Shown here: in pieces, positions 7,319 to 16,531 of the stretch
How the letters are laid out: every line of letters starts with the position of its first letter
Numbering within the stretch: position 1 is the first letter of the stretch
Source: Anaerolineae bacterium
GTDB lineage: Bacteria; Chloroflexota; Anaerolineae; UBA4142; SHND01
DNA length: 64,000 bases
Direction: 5' to 3'
Assembly (NCBI GenBank): GCA_021463195.1
Contig: JAJTXZ010000007.1
Span: 1-64,000, forward strand
Position numbers and translations under genes: made by a program
Notes under the pieces: model-generated
What the model was told of the DNA's origin: nothing
What the model saw: only the letters and a program-made list of their open reading frames with translations
Databases searched by the model: none

Positions 7319-8698
7319 TCAGAACGCGAGCAAATGACGCGCGATCGGCACACGCAACACGACCCGCGTGCCGGTGTGTTCGCCGGGTTCAAGCACCAAT
7401 TCGCCGCCCGCCGCGCGCGCGCGTTCTTTCATATTGGGCAAACCGTTGCCGCCGAAACCGTCGGGCCGTCCCTTTGCCAGACCGATGCCATTGTCCTCAA
7501 TCATCAAGACCACCGCGTCAGCATCGCGAATCAGATCCAGTTCCACCGCGCTCGCGCGCGCGTGTTTGCGAACATTGGAGAGCGCTTCTTGCGCGACATG
7601 CAAAATCTCGACCGTCTGCTCGGGTGTCAACGCGTTTGGCTCTATATTGTCCGCCGTCACCGTCACATCCAAAAAGGTATTGGCGCGCAAATCGCGCGCC
7701 AATTCTTCAACTCCGCGCTTGAGGTCGCGCCCTTGAAAACGCTGCGGACGCAACTCTAAAATGTAATTGCGAATATCGCGAATTACATCATTCAATTCCA
7801 AAATCACGTGATGCACGCGCGCCGCCGCTGCGTCCGGGTCTTCGGTAATCCGCGCTTGGGCGTCTTCCAGCGCCAAACCGATGGCGTAAATGGATTGAAT
7901 AATGCCGTCGTGCAAATCCATGCCAAAGCGTTCGCGTTCCTGCAAAACGACGAGCTGCTGTTTTTGACGATACAGCTGCGCGTTTTCAATCGCGATGGCG
8001 GCTTGCGTCGCGAACATTTCCAACACCTCTTGGTCTTGGCGCGAAAAAATGGTTGGGCGCGTTTGAGCGTCCAGTTTATCGGTCATGTACAAATTGCCAA
8101 TGACGCGTCCTTTAAAGCGAATCGGCACGCCGAGCAAGGCGCGCATAGGCGGATGCTTGGGCGGAAAACCAACCGAACGTTCGTCCTGCGCGATATTCGG
8201 CACGCGCGCCAACGCGCCGTCGTGAATCAACGCGCCCAACAAGCCGTGACCGCGCGGCGGCGCGCCGATCTGCGCGCGTTCTTGCGGCAAGAGGCCCGAG
8301 GTGAGAAATTGTTCAATCGTTTTCTCGTCGGGCGCCATAATAGCTAGCGCGCCATATTTGGCGCTAACCAGTTCGCGCGCCAAATCCACCACCTTTTGCA
8401 TAACGGTGTTCAAATCCAATTCGGTGGTCAACGCAATCGCCGCGTCGTGCAGCAAAGCCAGTTGTTGCGAACGGCGACGGCTCTCTTCCTCTTGGCGGTC
8501 CACGATGCGAAAAATCCAAAAAGAAAAAAGCGTCGCGCCGATGCCGATGGTCAACAACGCAAAGATGTCGCCCGCCGGATTGCGTTCTTCGTGAAACAAC
8601 AACGAGCGCACGCCCAATACGCCGGCCCAAAAGAGAACCGGCGCGACAATCGCGAGGACGCGCAAAAAGCGCGTGCTGAGAGGCAGAAACGGATTCAT
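7319..8698 (-). CDS. Sensor histidine kinase, GAF + HisKA_3 + HATPase
   Basis: The protein of 459 residues has two membrane helices (about 12-33 and 43-65) followed by a coiled linker, a GAF domain (about 85-240, [19 protein letters not shown] through [10 protein letters not shown]), a HisKA_3 dimerisation domain with phospho-acceptor His263 in DLHDGIIQ, and a HATPase ([24 protein letters not shown]). This is the NarX/DegS class of kinases that pair with NarL-type regulators. It is transcribed divergently from such a regulator at 8785, its likely partner. The GAF domain rather than the short periplasmic loop probably senses the signal. Confidence 0.92.
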   Translation of the reverse strand: MNPFLPLSTRFLRVLAIVAPVLFWAGVLGVRSLLFHEERNPAGDIFALLTIGIGATLFSFWIFRIVDRQEEESRRRSQQLALLHDAAIALTTELDLNTVMQKVVDLARELVSAKYGALAIMAPDEKTIEQFLTSGLLPQERAQIGAPPRGHGLLGALIHDGALARVPNIAQDERSVGFPPKHPPMRALLGVPIRFKGRVIGNLYMTDKLDAQTRPTIFSRQDQEVLEMFATQAAIAIENAQLYRQKQQLVVLQERERFGMDLHDGIIQSIYAIGLALEDAQARITEDPDAAAARVHHVILELNDVIRDIRNYILELRPQRFQGRDLKRGVEELARDLRANTFLDVTVTADNIEPNALTPEQTVEILHVAQEALSNVRKHARASAVELDLIRDADAVVLMIEDNGIGLAKGRPDGFGGNGLPNMKERARAAGGELVLEPGEHTGTRVVLRVPIARHLLAF

Positions 8699-8700
8699 GC

Positions 8701-8731
8701 TATAATCGCGTGCAGAGCAATCACGATTATA
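8701..8731. promoter_or_regulatory. Divergent promoter/operator region of the kinase and regulator
   Basis: TATAATCGCGTG (8701-8712) and CACGATTATA (8722-8731) form an imperfect dyad. Each arm contains a perfect TATAAT, facing outward on opposite strands (plus at 8701-8706, minus at 8731-8726). The layout fits overlapping divergent promoters with a shared operator, but -35 elements are weak. Confidence 0.45.
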
Positions 8732-8784
8732 AACGATTTTTTCGGTTCACGACGGACCGACCGCCGGATCCGCTGAAGGATGCT

Positions 8785-9450
8785 ATGAGCAAAAGTTTAC
8801 AAATTGTGTTGGTGGACGACCACGAAGTCGTGCGGCTCGGACTCAAATCTTTGCTCGCGCGCAACGCGCAATTCAAAGTGGTCGCCGAAGCGAGCAATGC
8901 CAGCGAAGCGCTCGACCGAGTGGCGCGTTACAAACCCGATGTGGTGGTAATGGATATTCGCTTGCCGGGCAAGAACGGCATCGAAGCCACGCGCGAAATC
9001 GCGCAGCAATATCCGAATACCAAAGTCATCATGCTCACTTCGTACGCCGAAGACGAATTGTTGTTCGACGCGATCGCGGCGGGCGCCTCCGGCTATGTGC
9101 TGAAACAAATCGGCAGCAATGAATTGGTCAACGCGTTAGAAAAAATCGGACGCGGCGAATCGTTGGTGGACCCCGCGCTGATGCAAAAAGTTTTCGCCCG
9201 CGTGCGCGAAGCGTCGCGCAAAGCCGAAGACGAAGCGTTCGCCACCTTGAGCGACCAGGAATTGAAAATCCTCGCGCTCGTCGCCAAAGGCAAGACCAAC
9301 AAAGAAATCGCTGAAGCGGTTTTCCTCAGCGAAAAAACAGTCCGCAATTATGTCAGTTCCATCTTGAGCAAATTGAATTTGTCTACCCGCGCCGAAGCGG
9401 CTGCGTATGCGGTGGAACATCGCGTGAATGACCATTTGCCGACGGATTGA
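8785..9450 (+). CDS. NarL/FixJ-family response regulator
   Basis: The start at ATG 8785 follows GAAGGA and gives 221 residues. The receiver (3-120) contains Asp11-Asp12, phospho-acceptor Asp57 ([12 protein letters not shown]) and Lys in GYVLKQ. The C-terminal LuxR-type helix-turn-helix is complete ([20 protein letters not shown], then [17 protein letters not shown]). It is the probable output partner of the divergent HisKA_3 kinase. A clear terminator follows the stop codon, making it monocistronic. Confidence 0.93.
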   Translation: MSKSLQIVLVDDHEVVRLGLKSLLARNAQFKVVAEASNASEALDRVARYKPDVVVMDIRLPGKNGIEATREIAQQYPNTKVIMLTSYAEDELLFDAIAAGASGYVLKQIGSNELVNALEKIGRGESLVDPALMQKVFARVREASRKAEDEAFATLSDQELKILALVAKGKTNKEIAEAVFLSEKTVRNYVSSILSKLNLSTRAEAAAYAVEHRVNDHLPTD

Positions 9451-9472
9451 TAAAAAATTCACGCGCGACGAT

Positions 9473-9499
9473 GGGCGACCCGCGTCGCCCTTTTTTTTT
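9473..9499 (+). terminator. Terminator after the NarL-type regulator
   Basis: GGGCGAC and GTCGCCC (7-bp stem, 4-base loop) are followed by nine T residues at 9491-9499. Confidence 0.9.
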
Positions 9500-9526
9500 G
9501 CGCGACAGCCAAGCGGACGCGCACGC

Positions 9527-9565
9527 AAAAAAAAAACGCGGGCGCCCGTTGTCGGACACCCGCGT
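9527..9565 (-). terminator. Terminator for the DoxX gene region
   Basis: ACGCGGG (9536-9542) pairs with CCCGCGT (9559-9565), with an inner CCG/CGG stem. An A-tract at 9527-9536 gives the T-run on the minus strand, about 100 bases beyond the DoxX stop codon. Confidence 0.7.
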
Positions 9566-9669
9566 AAAGGGGAGAGTATGTGGTTGTAAAAAGTTAGGTT
9601 GAGTCTTATCGTATGAAACCGTCAAGGGGCGGCGTCGGTGACGACAAGCGCTAGCGCGCGCTCGAACGT

Positions 9670-10269
9670 TTATGCTTTAAGCGGTTCAAGCTGCGGCGTT
9701 GGATTCGACTTGAGCGCGTAACCGACTTGCCACGGTGTGCCAAGCATTGGGAGCAGGTAGCGGTCCAAGCCATAATAGCCGGCGGTTTTCCATGCCAGAA
9801 TCAAGAAAATTGAAATCGCCAACAGCATCGGATTGGAACTGGCTGTGCCTGCCATGATAAAATTCCAGTTCATAAAAGCGCCAAAGAAAGCGGCGATGCC
9901 GACAAACGCGCCCAACGCCAACGCGATTCCAATCATGATTTCACCATACGCGACGAATTTGGCGAACCAGGTATACGCGTGCGTGTCGAGCAGGAATTGG
10001 ATAAATTGGCGATACCAGTCAAAATAAATCGCGGGTTGCGCGGGCGCTTCGGGAATGGCGGCGGCTTTGAGCCAAAATCCTTGCAGCGCTTCGCCAGTCT
10101 CGACCCATTTGGGATTGGTAATTTTACCCCAACCGGATTGCAGCCAGATTGACGCGACCCATAAACGCGCGACAAGCCACACCAACGAGAACGCGGTGTT
10201 GTTGAACAGAAACTGGGCAAACGGCGGGTCTTGCACTTGGATCTTGCGGGGGGCGAAAAATTCTTTCAT
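9670..10269 (-). CDS. DoxX/DoxD-like membrane protein
   Basis: The start at ATG 10269 is set by AGGAGATG just upstream and gives 199 residues. Four hydrophobic segments are visible. The motifs FSLVWLVARLWVASIWLQSG, GEIMIGIALALGAFVGIAAF and the final WKTAGYYGLDRYLLP match the DoxX / thiosulfate:quinone oxidoreductase small-subunit-like family. Members of this family act in membrane redox processes linked to thiols or quinones, but many are uncharacterised and I would not assign a substrate. It is divergent from the NnrS gene. Confidence 0.8.
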   Translation of the reverse strand: MKEFFAPRKIQVQDPPFAQFLFNNTAFSLVWLVARLWVASIWLQSGWGKITNPKWVETGEALQGFWLKAAAIPEAPAQPAIYFDWYRQFIQFLLDTHAYTWFAKFVAYGEIMIGIALALGAFVGIAAFFGAFMNWNFIMAGTASSNPMLLAISIFLILAWKTAGYYGLDRYLLPMLGTPWQVGYALKSNPTPQLEPLKA

Positions 10270-10499
10270 TCGATCATCTCCTCTTGAACTCGGGTTTCTG
10301 GCGATAGTATGCAATAATTAACGCGCCTTTTCATCTGACAAATGTCCTTTGTCGCGTCGGCAGTTACACAAATTTGGCGGGATAAGGCGCGTCGCGCGCG
10401 GGACAAATGTCATTCACAAAGGTCCAATCCAATTTCCAAACTCAAAACGCGACCGGTTTTCAAAACTTTGTCGCGGCAAAACCCAAGCTGCGATTTCTA

Positions 10500-12008
10500 A
10501 TGAATCAATCAAGACGTTCCGATATACCTCTGCAAAGCAAAACGCGCGCGCCCGCGCCCAATGTGTGGCAGCGCCGCATCCATGAGCCGTTTGTGCGCGC
10601 GGCGATTCTCGTCGCCTTGACCACCGGTTTTGGGTATGGCGCGATCTTGGTGGCAATGCTGGCCTTTGGCGTTGTGCCGGGCGCGTGGTATTCCGCGCTC
10701 GTGCAGTCGCACGGTCACGCGCAATTATTTGGCTGGCTCGGTTGTTTTATCTTGGGGATGGGTTTGTTTTTTCTGCCGCGTTTGCGCGGCGAAACGCTGC
10801 CCCACCCAGAACGTCTGCGTTATGTTTTATTTTTGGTGGTGGGGGGCATCGCGCTCCGAACCATCGCGCAGCCGTTGGCGGGGTGGTTCGAGAATGGCGC
10901 CGTCGCCAATCTCTGGCGCGCGACGGTGTTTGGCGCCACGTTGTTGGAGGCGGCGGGTTTATTCATGTTGCTTTCGCTCATCCTTCCGGCGGAACGCGCG
11001 CGCAAACCCTTGTCGCCGGATGCGCCCGCCTGGCCCGTGCTGCCGTTCATGCAAATCGGTTTTTTCTCTTTGGCGCTGGCGTTCATATTGAATCTTTTCG
11101 GCGCTTGGAACGCGTTCACCCAAGCGCGCAATATCATTCCCGCGCGCTATGATCAAAGCGTCATTACGTTAATGCTTTATGGCGTCGCCTTGCCGATGGC
11201 GATAGTATTCGCGATACGCAATCTGCCTTTGTTCATGCGCTTGGCTATGCCCGGACGGCGCGGCTGGCACGCGTTGGCGTGGATCTATGCGCTCGCGTTG
11301 AGCGCGCGCCTGCTGCCGCAACTCGTCGCGATTCTGGATGACGCGCTCATTTGGACCGGCAGCGTCGCGCGCGCGGATTATCTGAACGTGCTGGGTTTGA
11401 ATGCGCTGGCGACGCTGGGCATTTTGGGATTGAACGCGTGTATTTTATTTTTTATCTGGCGTTTGGATATTTTGCGTTTGCGTCCGCCGTGGATTGTGGA
11501 CCGCGCGCCCAACACGCGTCCGGATTTGGATTATTTGCGCCAACCGACGCGCGCCAATTATCCCGACAATGGCGAATACGGTCGTTTTGAACTATTGATT
11601 AATTCCGCGTTCGTGTGGCTGGGCATCGCGATGGCGTTGGATGTTTTGCGCGTGCTGCCGTGGGTGAACGATTTCATCGCCATTCCGCAGGATGGCGCGC
11701 GTCATGCGCTGATGGTGGGATTCATCACGCTGTTGATTTTTGGCATGGCCGCGCGGATGGCGCCGGGTTTTAGCGGCCGGCGCGGCGTCGCGCATCCGGA
11801 ATTGGTGGTCTGGTTATTTTATTTGGGCAACCTTGCCGCAATTTTGCGCGTCGTCCCCACCTTTTTTCCGCAATCCAAAATCGCGCTGATGCTGTGGGGC
11901 ATGTCCGGTTTCATCGGCTGGTGCGCGGTGTTGGTGTTGGCGGTGATTATGTGGGGCACCTTTCACCGAACCAGCGACGCCAAAAAAACGGCGGACGAAA
12001 AAAAATAA
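10500..12008 (+). CDS. NnrS-family heme/copper membrane protein
   Basis: The protein has about 502 residues with roughly twelve membrane helices. The motif SHGHAQLFGWLGCFILGMG with conserved histidines, and later DGARHALMVGFITLLIFGM and ARMAPGFSGR, are typical of NnrS, a heme- and copper-containing membrane protein linked to nitric oxide tolerance. I prefer ATG 10500 because the 93 bases before it, which also form an open frame from 10407, lack the local codon bias; neither start has a good ribosome binding site. No denitrification gene is adjacent. Confidence 0.82.
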   Translation: MNQSRRSDIPLQSKTRAPAPNVWQRRIHEPFVRAAILVALTTGFGYGAILVAMLAFGVVPGAWYSALVQSHGHAQLFGWLGCFILGMGLFFLPRLRGETLPHPERLRYVLFLVVGGIALRTIAQPLAGWFENGAVANLWRATVFGATLLEAAGLFMLLSLILPAERARKPLSPDAPAWPVLPFMQIGFFSLALAFILNLFGAWNAFTQARNIIPARYDQSVITLMLYGVALPMAIVFAIRNLPLFMRLAMPGRRGWHALAWIYALALSARLLPQLVAILDDALIWTGSVARADYLNVLGLNALATLGILGLNACILFFIWRLDILRLRPPWIVDRAPNTRPDLDYLRQPTRANYPDNGEYGRFELLINSAFVWLGIAMALDVLRVLPWVNDFIAIPQDGARHALMVGFITLLIFGMAARMAPGFSGRRGVAHPELVVWLFYLGNLAAILRVVPTFFPQSKIALMLWGMSGFIGWCAVLVLAVIMWGTFHRTSDAKKTADEKK

Positions 12009-12026
12009 ATCTTTATTCAAACAACG

Positions 12027-12074
12027 GTTCGATTATCTGACACAAAGCATGGTGAACGATATAGATTATCGAAC
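12027..12074. repeat. Imperfect 12-bp inverted repeat after nnrS-like gene
   Basis: GTTCGATTATCT (12027-12038) is mirrored with one mismatch by AGATTATCGAAC (12063-12074). No T-run follows; it could stabilise the transcript end. Confidence 0.4.
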
Positions 12075-12119
12075 GCCGCGATTTGCGGATACAGCTGTTT
12101 GTAGGTTTTCACGATTCGC

Positions 12120-12191
12120 GTAGAGACGAAGCATTTGCAAAAACAAGCGTGTCACTTGTGACGGTCGCGAATGCAAATGCTTTGTCTCTAC
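12120..12191. repeat. 72-bp inverted-repeat element
   Basis: GTAGAGACGAAGCATTTGCA (12120-12139) and its near-exact mirror at 12172-12191 (one mismatch) enclose a 32-base centre. Elements with GTAGAGAC-type ends occur between genes of many bacteria; it looks like a small non-coding palindromic repeat. Confidence 0.65.
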
Positions 12192-12250
12192 TTTGCGTCG
12201 TCTCGCTCTATTCTCAATGCCATTCAATTCGTCATCGGACGCAGATATCT

Positions 12251-12427
12251 CTAGTTCTTTTTCGCCGCAGCCGTTTTGGGGCGCGTCATTTTGCTTCCCA
12301 TCACGGTCCCATCGAGCGCAGAAATCTGTGCCTTGCGCTCGTCATAAATGGCATGGAAATGGGGACCGTGCAGTGCGTCAAAATACATTTGAATCACGAT
12401 TCCATAAAAGCGACTGATGGTTGGCAT
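12251..12427 (-). CDS. Short DUF4160 family protein
   Basis: The minus strand encodes 58 residues starting MPTISRFYGIVIQMYF, then HGPHFHAIYDERKAQISALD. This is the characteristic start of DUF4160, with the HFHA motif. ATG 12427 has GGGAGAA about seven bases upstream. Usual family members have about 80-90 residues; here the C-terminal helix is replaced by a lysine/alanine tail (TRPKTAAAKKN), so the protein may be truncated. DUF4160 genes often sit beside DUF2442 genes and are proposed toxin-antitoxin parts; no DUF2442 is present here. Confidence 0.7.
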   Translation of the reverse strand: MPTISRFYGIVIQMYFDALHGPHFHAIYDERKAQISALDGTVMGSKMTRPKTAAAKKN

Positions 12428-12495
12428 CGTCTATGTTCTCCCGCGCGAAAATTCTATCGCATTTCCCAAACAAAATCGCCGCGCATTTCACGCGG

Positions 12496-12530
12496 CAATC
12501 TCCAAGCTCTAATCTCTAATCGCCAAGCTC
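12496..12530 (-). repeat. Five heptamer units (GAGCTTG/GAGATTA type)
   Basis: On the minus strand five 7-base units read GAGCTTG, GCGATTA, GAGATTA, GAGCTTG, GAGATTG without gaps. The array ends six bases beyond the stop codon of the CoA-transferase and belongs to the heptamer family seen in the 30-36 kb cluster and at 63891-63918. Confidence 0.75.
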
Positions 12531-12536
12531 CATTTC

Positions 12537-13850
12537 TCACCACCACCGCTGTCCTCTCGCATACGCTTCCAATTCGTCGCGGAATTTTGGATGCGCGATA
12601 TTAATCAAGGCGCGCGCGCGTTCGCGAATCGTCTTGCCGTGCAAATGCGCGACGCCGTATTCGGTGACGACGTAATGCACATCGCCGCGCGAGGTGACGA
12701 CGCCCGCGCCCGGTTTCAACTGCGGCACAAGGCGCGAAATCTGGTCGTCCTTGGCTGTCGAAGGCAATGCAATAATCGGTTTGCCGCCGCGCGCGCGCGC
12801 CGCGCCGCGCACAAAATCCACCTGTCCGCCAATGCCGCTGTAAAAGTTTGGGCCCACCGAATCCGCGCACACCTGTCCCGTCAAATCCACTTCGAGCGCG
12901 GAATTAATCGCGATCATGTTATCGTTTTGCGCGATGATAAAAGGGTCATTCACGTAATCGGTCGGGTGCAGTTCAATCAGCGCGTTGTCATGCGCAAAAT
13001 CGTACAGCCGCTGCGAACCGAATAAAAAGCCCGCGACCATTTTGCCGGGATGCAGCGTCTTTTTGTCGTTGGTGATAACGCCTTGTTCCACCAAATCAAT
13101 CACGCCGTCCGAAAACAATTCGCTGTGAATGCCCAAATCGCGTTTGCCTTTTAAATGAAACAGCACCGCGTCGGGAATCGAACCGATGCCGAGTTGTAAC
13201 GTCGCGCCATCGGGAATCAATTCGGCGACATGTTGTCCGATGCAATCTTGCGCCGCGCCGAATTTGCCCATGCCGACATTCGGCAGGGGATAATCCGTTT
13301 CCACAATCGCGTCAATTTTATTCAAGTGAATGAATGAATCGCCCAACACGCGCGGCATTTGCAGATTCACTTCCGCAATCACGCGTTTAGCGGCTTGCGC
13401 GGCTGGTTTCGTCACGCCCACTTCGACGCCGAACGAACAAAAACCGTGTTCATCTGGCGGCGAGACCTGAATCATTGCCACATCGAGCGGCAGTGGCGCG
13501 GCGCCGCCAAATGAGGTGGCGCGAAATAAATCGGGAATTTCCGAAAGAAAAATCGGCATGAAATCCGCGCGGCCGTCTTTGACCGCCGCGCGCGCGTTTT
13601 CGCCCATAAAGAGCGCGCAGTGACGGAAATTGTCCGCGTATTCGCGCGCCATATAGCCGCCGCCCGCAAAAGTCAAAACATGCACCACTTGGACATTTCG
13701 CGCTTCAGGCGCGCGTTCCACGAGCGCCCGCTCCAGCGCCTGCGGCACGCCCGCGCCGCCGCCCAAATACACGCGCATGTTGGAGGTTATCTCGCGCATC
13801 GCGTCGGATGGCGTGACCAGTTTGTTTTTGTACAAAGCAGAGAACTTCAT
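12537..13850 (-). CDS. Acetyl-CoA hydrolase/transferase family CoA-transferase
   Basis: The protein of 437 residues shows the class I CoA-transferase layout of 4-hydroxybutyrate/butyrate CoA-transferases and acetyl-CoA hydrolases: an N-terminal glycine-rich block (VYLGGGAGVPQAL), then LQLGIGSIPDAVLFHL and HSELFSDG, whose Glu is the expected acyl-enzyme residue, and a C-terminal GGQVDFVRGA and VTEYGVAHLHGKT block. Such enzymes move CoA between acetate and short acyl groups. Its ATG overlaps the stop codon of the upstream alanine-dehydrogenase-like gene in ATGA (13847-13850), implying coupled translation and a joint role in amino or keto acid use. The exact substrate cannot be read from sequence. 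Confidence 0.88.
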   Translation of the reverse strand: MKFSALYKNKLVTPSDAMREITSNMRVYLGGGAGVPQALERALVERAPEARNVQVVHVLTFAGGGYMAREYADNFRHCALFMGENARAAVKDGRADFMPIFLSEIPDLFRATSFGGAAPLPLDVAMIQVSPPDEHGFCSFGVEVGVTKPAAQAAKRVIAEVNLQMPRVLGDSFIHLNKIDAIVETDYPLPNVGMGKFGAAQDCIGQHVAELIPDGATLQLGIGSIPDAVLFHLKGKRDLGIHSELFSDGVIDLVEQGVITNDKKTLHPGKMVAGFLFGSQRLYDFAHDNALIELHPTDYVNDPFIIAQNDNMIAINSALEVDLTGQVCADSVGPNFYSGIGGQVDFVRGAARARGGKPIIALPSTAKDDQISRLVPQLKPGAGVVTSRGDVHYVVTEYGVAHLHGKTIRERARALINIAHPKFRDELEAYARGQRWW

Positions 13851-14908
13851 TCTGTTACCGTCCCATTTAAAACTTGGGCTCCATGCCGCAGCGCCGCGTC
13901 CAACTCTAATGCTTCGGCTGTGCCGCGCGCGCCAATTTCCAAGAGATAGGGCAGCGCCGCGTTCGTCAACGCGTGGCTTGCGGTGCGCGCGATGCGCGCC
14001 GTCACATTCGGCACGCAATAATGAATTATGTTTTCGACCACATACGTCGGGCTATCGTGCGCGGTCGGGCGGCTCGTCTCGGCGCACCCGCCCTGATCAA
14101 TCGCGTAATCAATCAAGACCGCGCGCTTGCGCATCGTGCGCAACATTTCGCGCGTGATCAACACCGGCGCGCGCTGTCCCGGCACCAACACCGCGCCAAT
14201 CACCACATCCGCGAATTTCAGCACGCGCTGTAAATTGTACGGCGTCGAGAACAATGTCGTGATGCGTCCGTTAAATTGTTCGCACAACGCTTCGAGCCGG
14301 TCCGCGCGCGTATCGAGAATCGTCACTTGCGAACCCATGCCGACGAACGCGCGCAGCGCATTCGCGCCTAAACTGCCTGCGCCCAAAATGACGACTGCCG
14401 CCGGCGGCACGCCCGGAATGCTTGAAAGCAAAATGCCGCGTCCGCCGCGCGCGCTCTCTAACAATTCGCCGGCGATGACTGGCGCATGACGGCCCGCCAC
14501 TTGACTTAGCGGCGTCAACACCGGCAAATGTCCTTCCGCGGTCTGAATCATTTCATACGCGATGGCTGTGACTTGGGCGCTATGCAGCGCTTGCGGCAAA
14601 TCGCGCGAGGCGACGGCGAGATGTAAAAACGATAATACGGTTTGTCGGGAATGGAGCAGCGGATATTCACGCGGCGCAAGCCGCGAGACTTTGGCAATCA
14701 CATTGGCGCGTCCCCACACTTCTTCGGCGGAATAGACCACCTGCGCGCCGACAGCGCGATATTCATTGTCGTCAAAATTCGCCGCCGCGCCGGCGTCATG
14801 TTCCACAAACACCGTGTGCCCCGCTTGCGTCAAACCGTATACTCCCGCGGGCGTCAAACCCACGCGCAATTCAAATGGGCGTATTTCTTTTGGCACACCA
14901 AAATTCAT
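13847..14908 (-). CDS. Alanine dehydrogenase-like NAD-dependent enzyme
   Basis: The 353 residues align with L-alanine dehydrogenase: the N-terminal VPKEIRPFELRVGLTPAGV with the substrate Arg, AKVSRLAP with a Lys, FLHLAVA with the His, a Rossmann loop VVILGAGSLGANALRAF and LIDYAIDQGGC with the catalytic Asp. It departs from typical alanine dehydrogenases at the usual NMPGAVP loop, which reads NVTARIA here, so a related substrate is possible. The reaction would be oxidative deamination to a 2-keto acid plus ammonium and NADH. It is the first gene of a two-gene unit with the CoA-transferase. Confidence 0.82.
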   Translation of the reverse strand: MNFGVPKEIRPFELRVGLTPAGVYGLTQAGHTVFVEHDAGAAANFDDNEYRAVGAQVVYSAEEVWGRANVIAKVSRLAPREYPLLHSRQTVLSFLHLAVASRDLPQALHSAQVTAIAYEMIQTAEGHLPVLTPLSQVAGRHAPVIAGELLESARGGRGILLSSIPGVPPAAVVILGAGSLGANALRAFVGMGSQVTILDTRADRLEALCEQFNGRITTLFSTPYNLQRVLKFADVVIGAVLVPGQRAPVLITREMLRTMRKRAVLIDYAIDQGGCAETSRPTAHDSPTYVVENIIHYCVPNVTARIARTASHALTNAALPYLLEIGARGTAEALELDAALRHGAQVLNGTVTE

Positions 14909-15089
14909 GTCGAGATTTTACCAACACGCCCACACCCGCATAAAAACGAGTGTGGGCATGTGGAGAGGGGAGAAAATGAGCGAATTATTTTGTGACAAGA
15001 CCTTGGGATTTTCGCCGCAAAAATGTCCCAGCGAATAAATTGCCCAAACTCCAAAGGTCTTGCAAAAGCGCTGTGTTAAAGCTGCGTCA

Positions 15090-16010
15090 TCATTGCGACG
15101 ACGCGCCGGATTTGGGTTTGGCTTGCAAGCGCAGCGCGCGCAGCGCGAGCGAAAACCGATTTTCATTGCCGTCGCGCAAATAGACGAACCAATACACCGC
15201 CGCCACCATAATCGCGCCGCCGATAATATTGCCGAGCGTTACGGGAATGAGATTGTTAAAGACGAACCCTTGCCAAGTCAGCTGCGTGAGCTGCGCGGCG
15301 CTCTTGCCGGCGGCTTGCAAAACGGTCGGATCATCGCGCAGCAAGATGCCCAGCGGAATAAAATACATATTCGCGATGGAGTGTTCGAACCCCGCCGCGA
15401 CGAACGCCGCGATGGGCGGCACGATAGATAAAATTTTGTCCGTCGTCGTCCGCGCGCTAAAACACAACCACACCGCGAGGCACACCAGCGCGTTGCAAAA
15501 AATGCCCAGCGTTAACGCCGGTATAAAATCCAAACCCACTTTATGGTTGGCGATATTCAACATCGTCGCGCCCACCTGATAATTGTCGAACGTCCACTGC
15601 CGCGCAAGATAAATGCCGAACGCCGTCGCAAACGCGCCGATGAAATTGCCGAAATAGACCAGCGTCCAATTACGGAATAACATGCGCGTACGCACTTTGC
15701 GCGACGCCCACGCCATCACAATCAAATTGTTGCCGGTGAAAAGTTCCGCGCCGCCCGCAATCACCAGAATCAGACCGAGCGCAAAGACGACGCCGCCGAG
15801 CAAGCGCGACACGCCAAAACTCAAACCGTTGTCCGTCCACACAATCGTGGCGAAATTCGCGCCGAGCGCAATGAACGCGCCCGCGAGAATCGCCAGCGCC
15901 AGAGTCGTCGCCCAATCGAGATTCGCTTTTTTGACGCCGACATTCTCGACGCGCTGCGCCATTTCTTGCGGCGCATACGCGTCGAGCGCGGACAGATTAT
16001 TATCGCTCAT
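15090..16010 (-). CDS. Formate/nitrite transporter (FNT) family channel
   Basis: The start at ATG 16010, one base after the stop codon of the universal stress gene, gives 306 residues. Six membrane helices are visible, with FNT signatures GGAELFTGNN, GFEHSIANMYFIPLG and NLIPVTLGNIIGGA. These channels move formate, nitrite or related small anions across the inner membrane. The almost zero spacing to the universal stress gene indicates translational coupling. Formate versus nitrite cannot be decided. Confidence 0.92.
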   Translation of the reverse strand: MSDNNLSALDAYAPQEMAQRVENVGVKKANLDWATTLALAILAGAFIALGANFATIVWTDNGLSFGVSRLLGGVVFALGLILVIAGGAELFTGNNLIVMAWASRKVRTRMLFRNWTLVYFGNFIGAFATAFGIYLARQWTFDNYQVGATMLNIANHKVGLDFIPALTLGIFCNALVCLAVWLCFSARTTTDKILSIVPPIAAFVAAGFEHSIANMYFIPLGILLRDDPTVLQAAGKSAAQLTQLTWQGFVFNNLIPVTLGNIIGGAIMVAAVYWFVYLRDGNENRFSLALRALRLQAKPKSGASSQ

Positions 16011-16011
16011 G

Positions 16012-16467
16012 TCAAAGATCCTCTGGCCGCACCAATAACACGGGCAACTGCGCGCGCCGCACCACTTGGTCTGCCACGCTGCCAATCACCATGCGCGTTA
16101 AACCGCCGCGGCCGTGCGTGGACATGGCAATCAGGTCGGCGTTAATGGCGGCGGCGTAATCCAAAATCGTTTCCGCGACTGGCCCCGCGCACACCTCCGA
16201 TACCACATTATCGCGCGGCTCAAAATAGTCGAACGCGACGCGCTGTAAATATCCTTCCGCATGCGTGCGCGTCCCCGCCGTTTCCGGCGACGGTTTGGTG
16301 GGATTCAAGACTGTATCGCCAAAGACAGTTTCGTACATTGGTTGCGTTACCACGCGGAGCAAAACGATCTGCGCGCCCGCGCAATTCGCCAGCGCAATGA
16401 CATGTGGCAAGACCGCCTCGGACGTTTCAGAACCGTCCAGCGGGACCAGAATTTTCTTGTACATCAT
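16012..16467 (-). CDS. Universal stress protein (UspA family)
   Basis: The 151-residue protein starts YKKILVPLDGSETSEAVLPH, the common UspA opening, and ends with the ATP-binding loop STHGRGGLTRMVIGSVADQV and PVLLVRP. The G-x2-G-x9-G-S pattern suggests ATP binding. It is the middle gene of the unit USP, USP, FNT channel and is probably regulatory for that transport function or a general stress factor. Confidence 0.92.
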   Translation of the reverse strand: MMYKKILVPLDGSETSEAVLPHVIALANCAGAQIVLLRVVTQPMYETVFGDTVLNPTKPSPETAGTRTHAEGYLQRVAFDYFEPRDNVVSEVCAGPVAETILDYAAAINADLIAMSTHGRGGLTRMVIGSVADQVVRRAQLPVLLVRPEDL

Positions 16468-16531
16468 AACCTCCCTAAATTTTAACTCTGCGCGCTTGTG
16501 ACGCGCGGAACGTTTCGGATTCCGCGCTAGT

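Noticed and set aside
7256-7759. Long plus-strand frames opposite the histidine kinase
   Set aside because: They are antisense shadows caused by high GC content; the minus-strand kinase has all domain motifs.
12083-12604. Plus-strand open frame of 173 codons
   Set aside because: It crosses a 72-bp palindrome, runs antisense to the DUF4160 gene and into the CoA-transferase 3' end, and has no homology.
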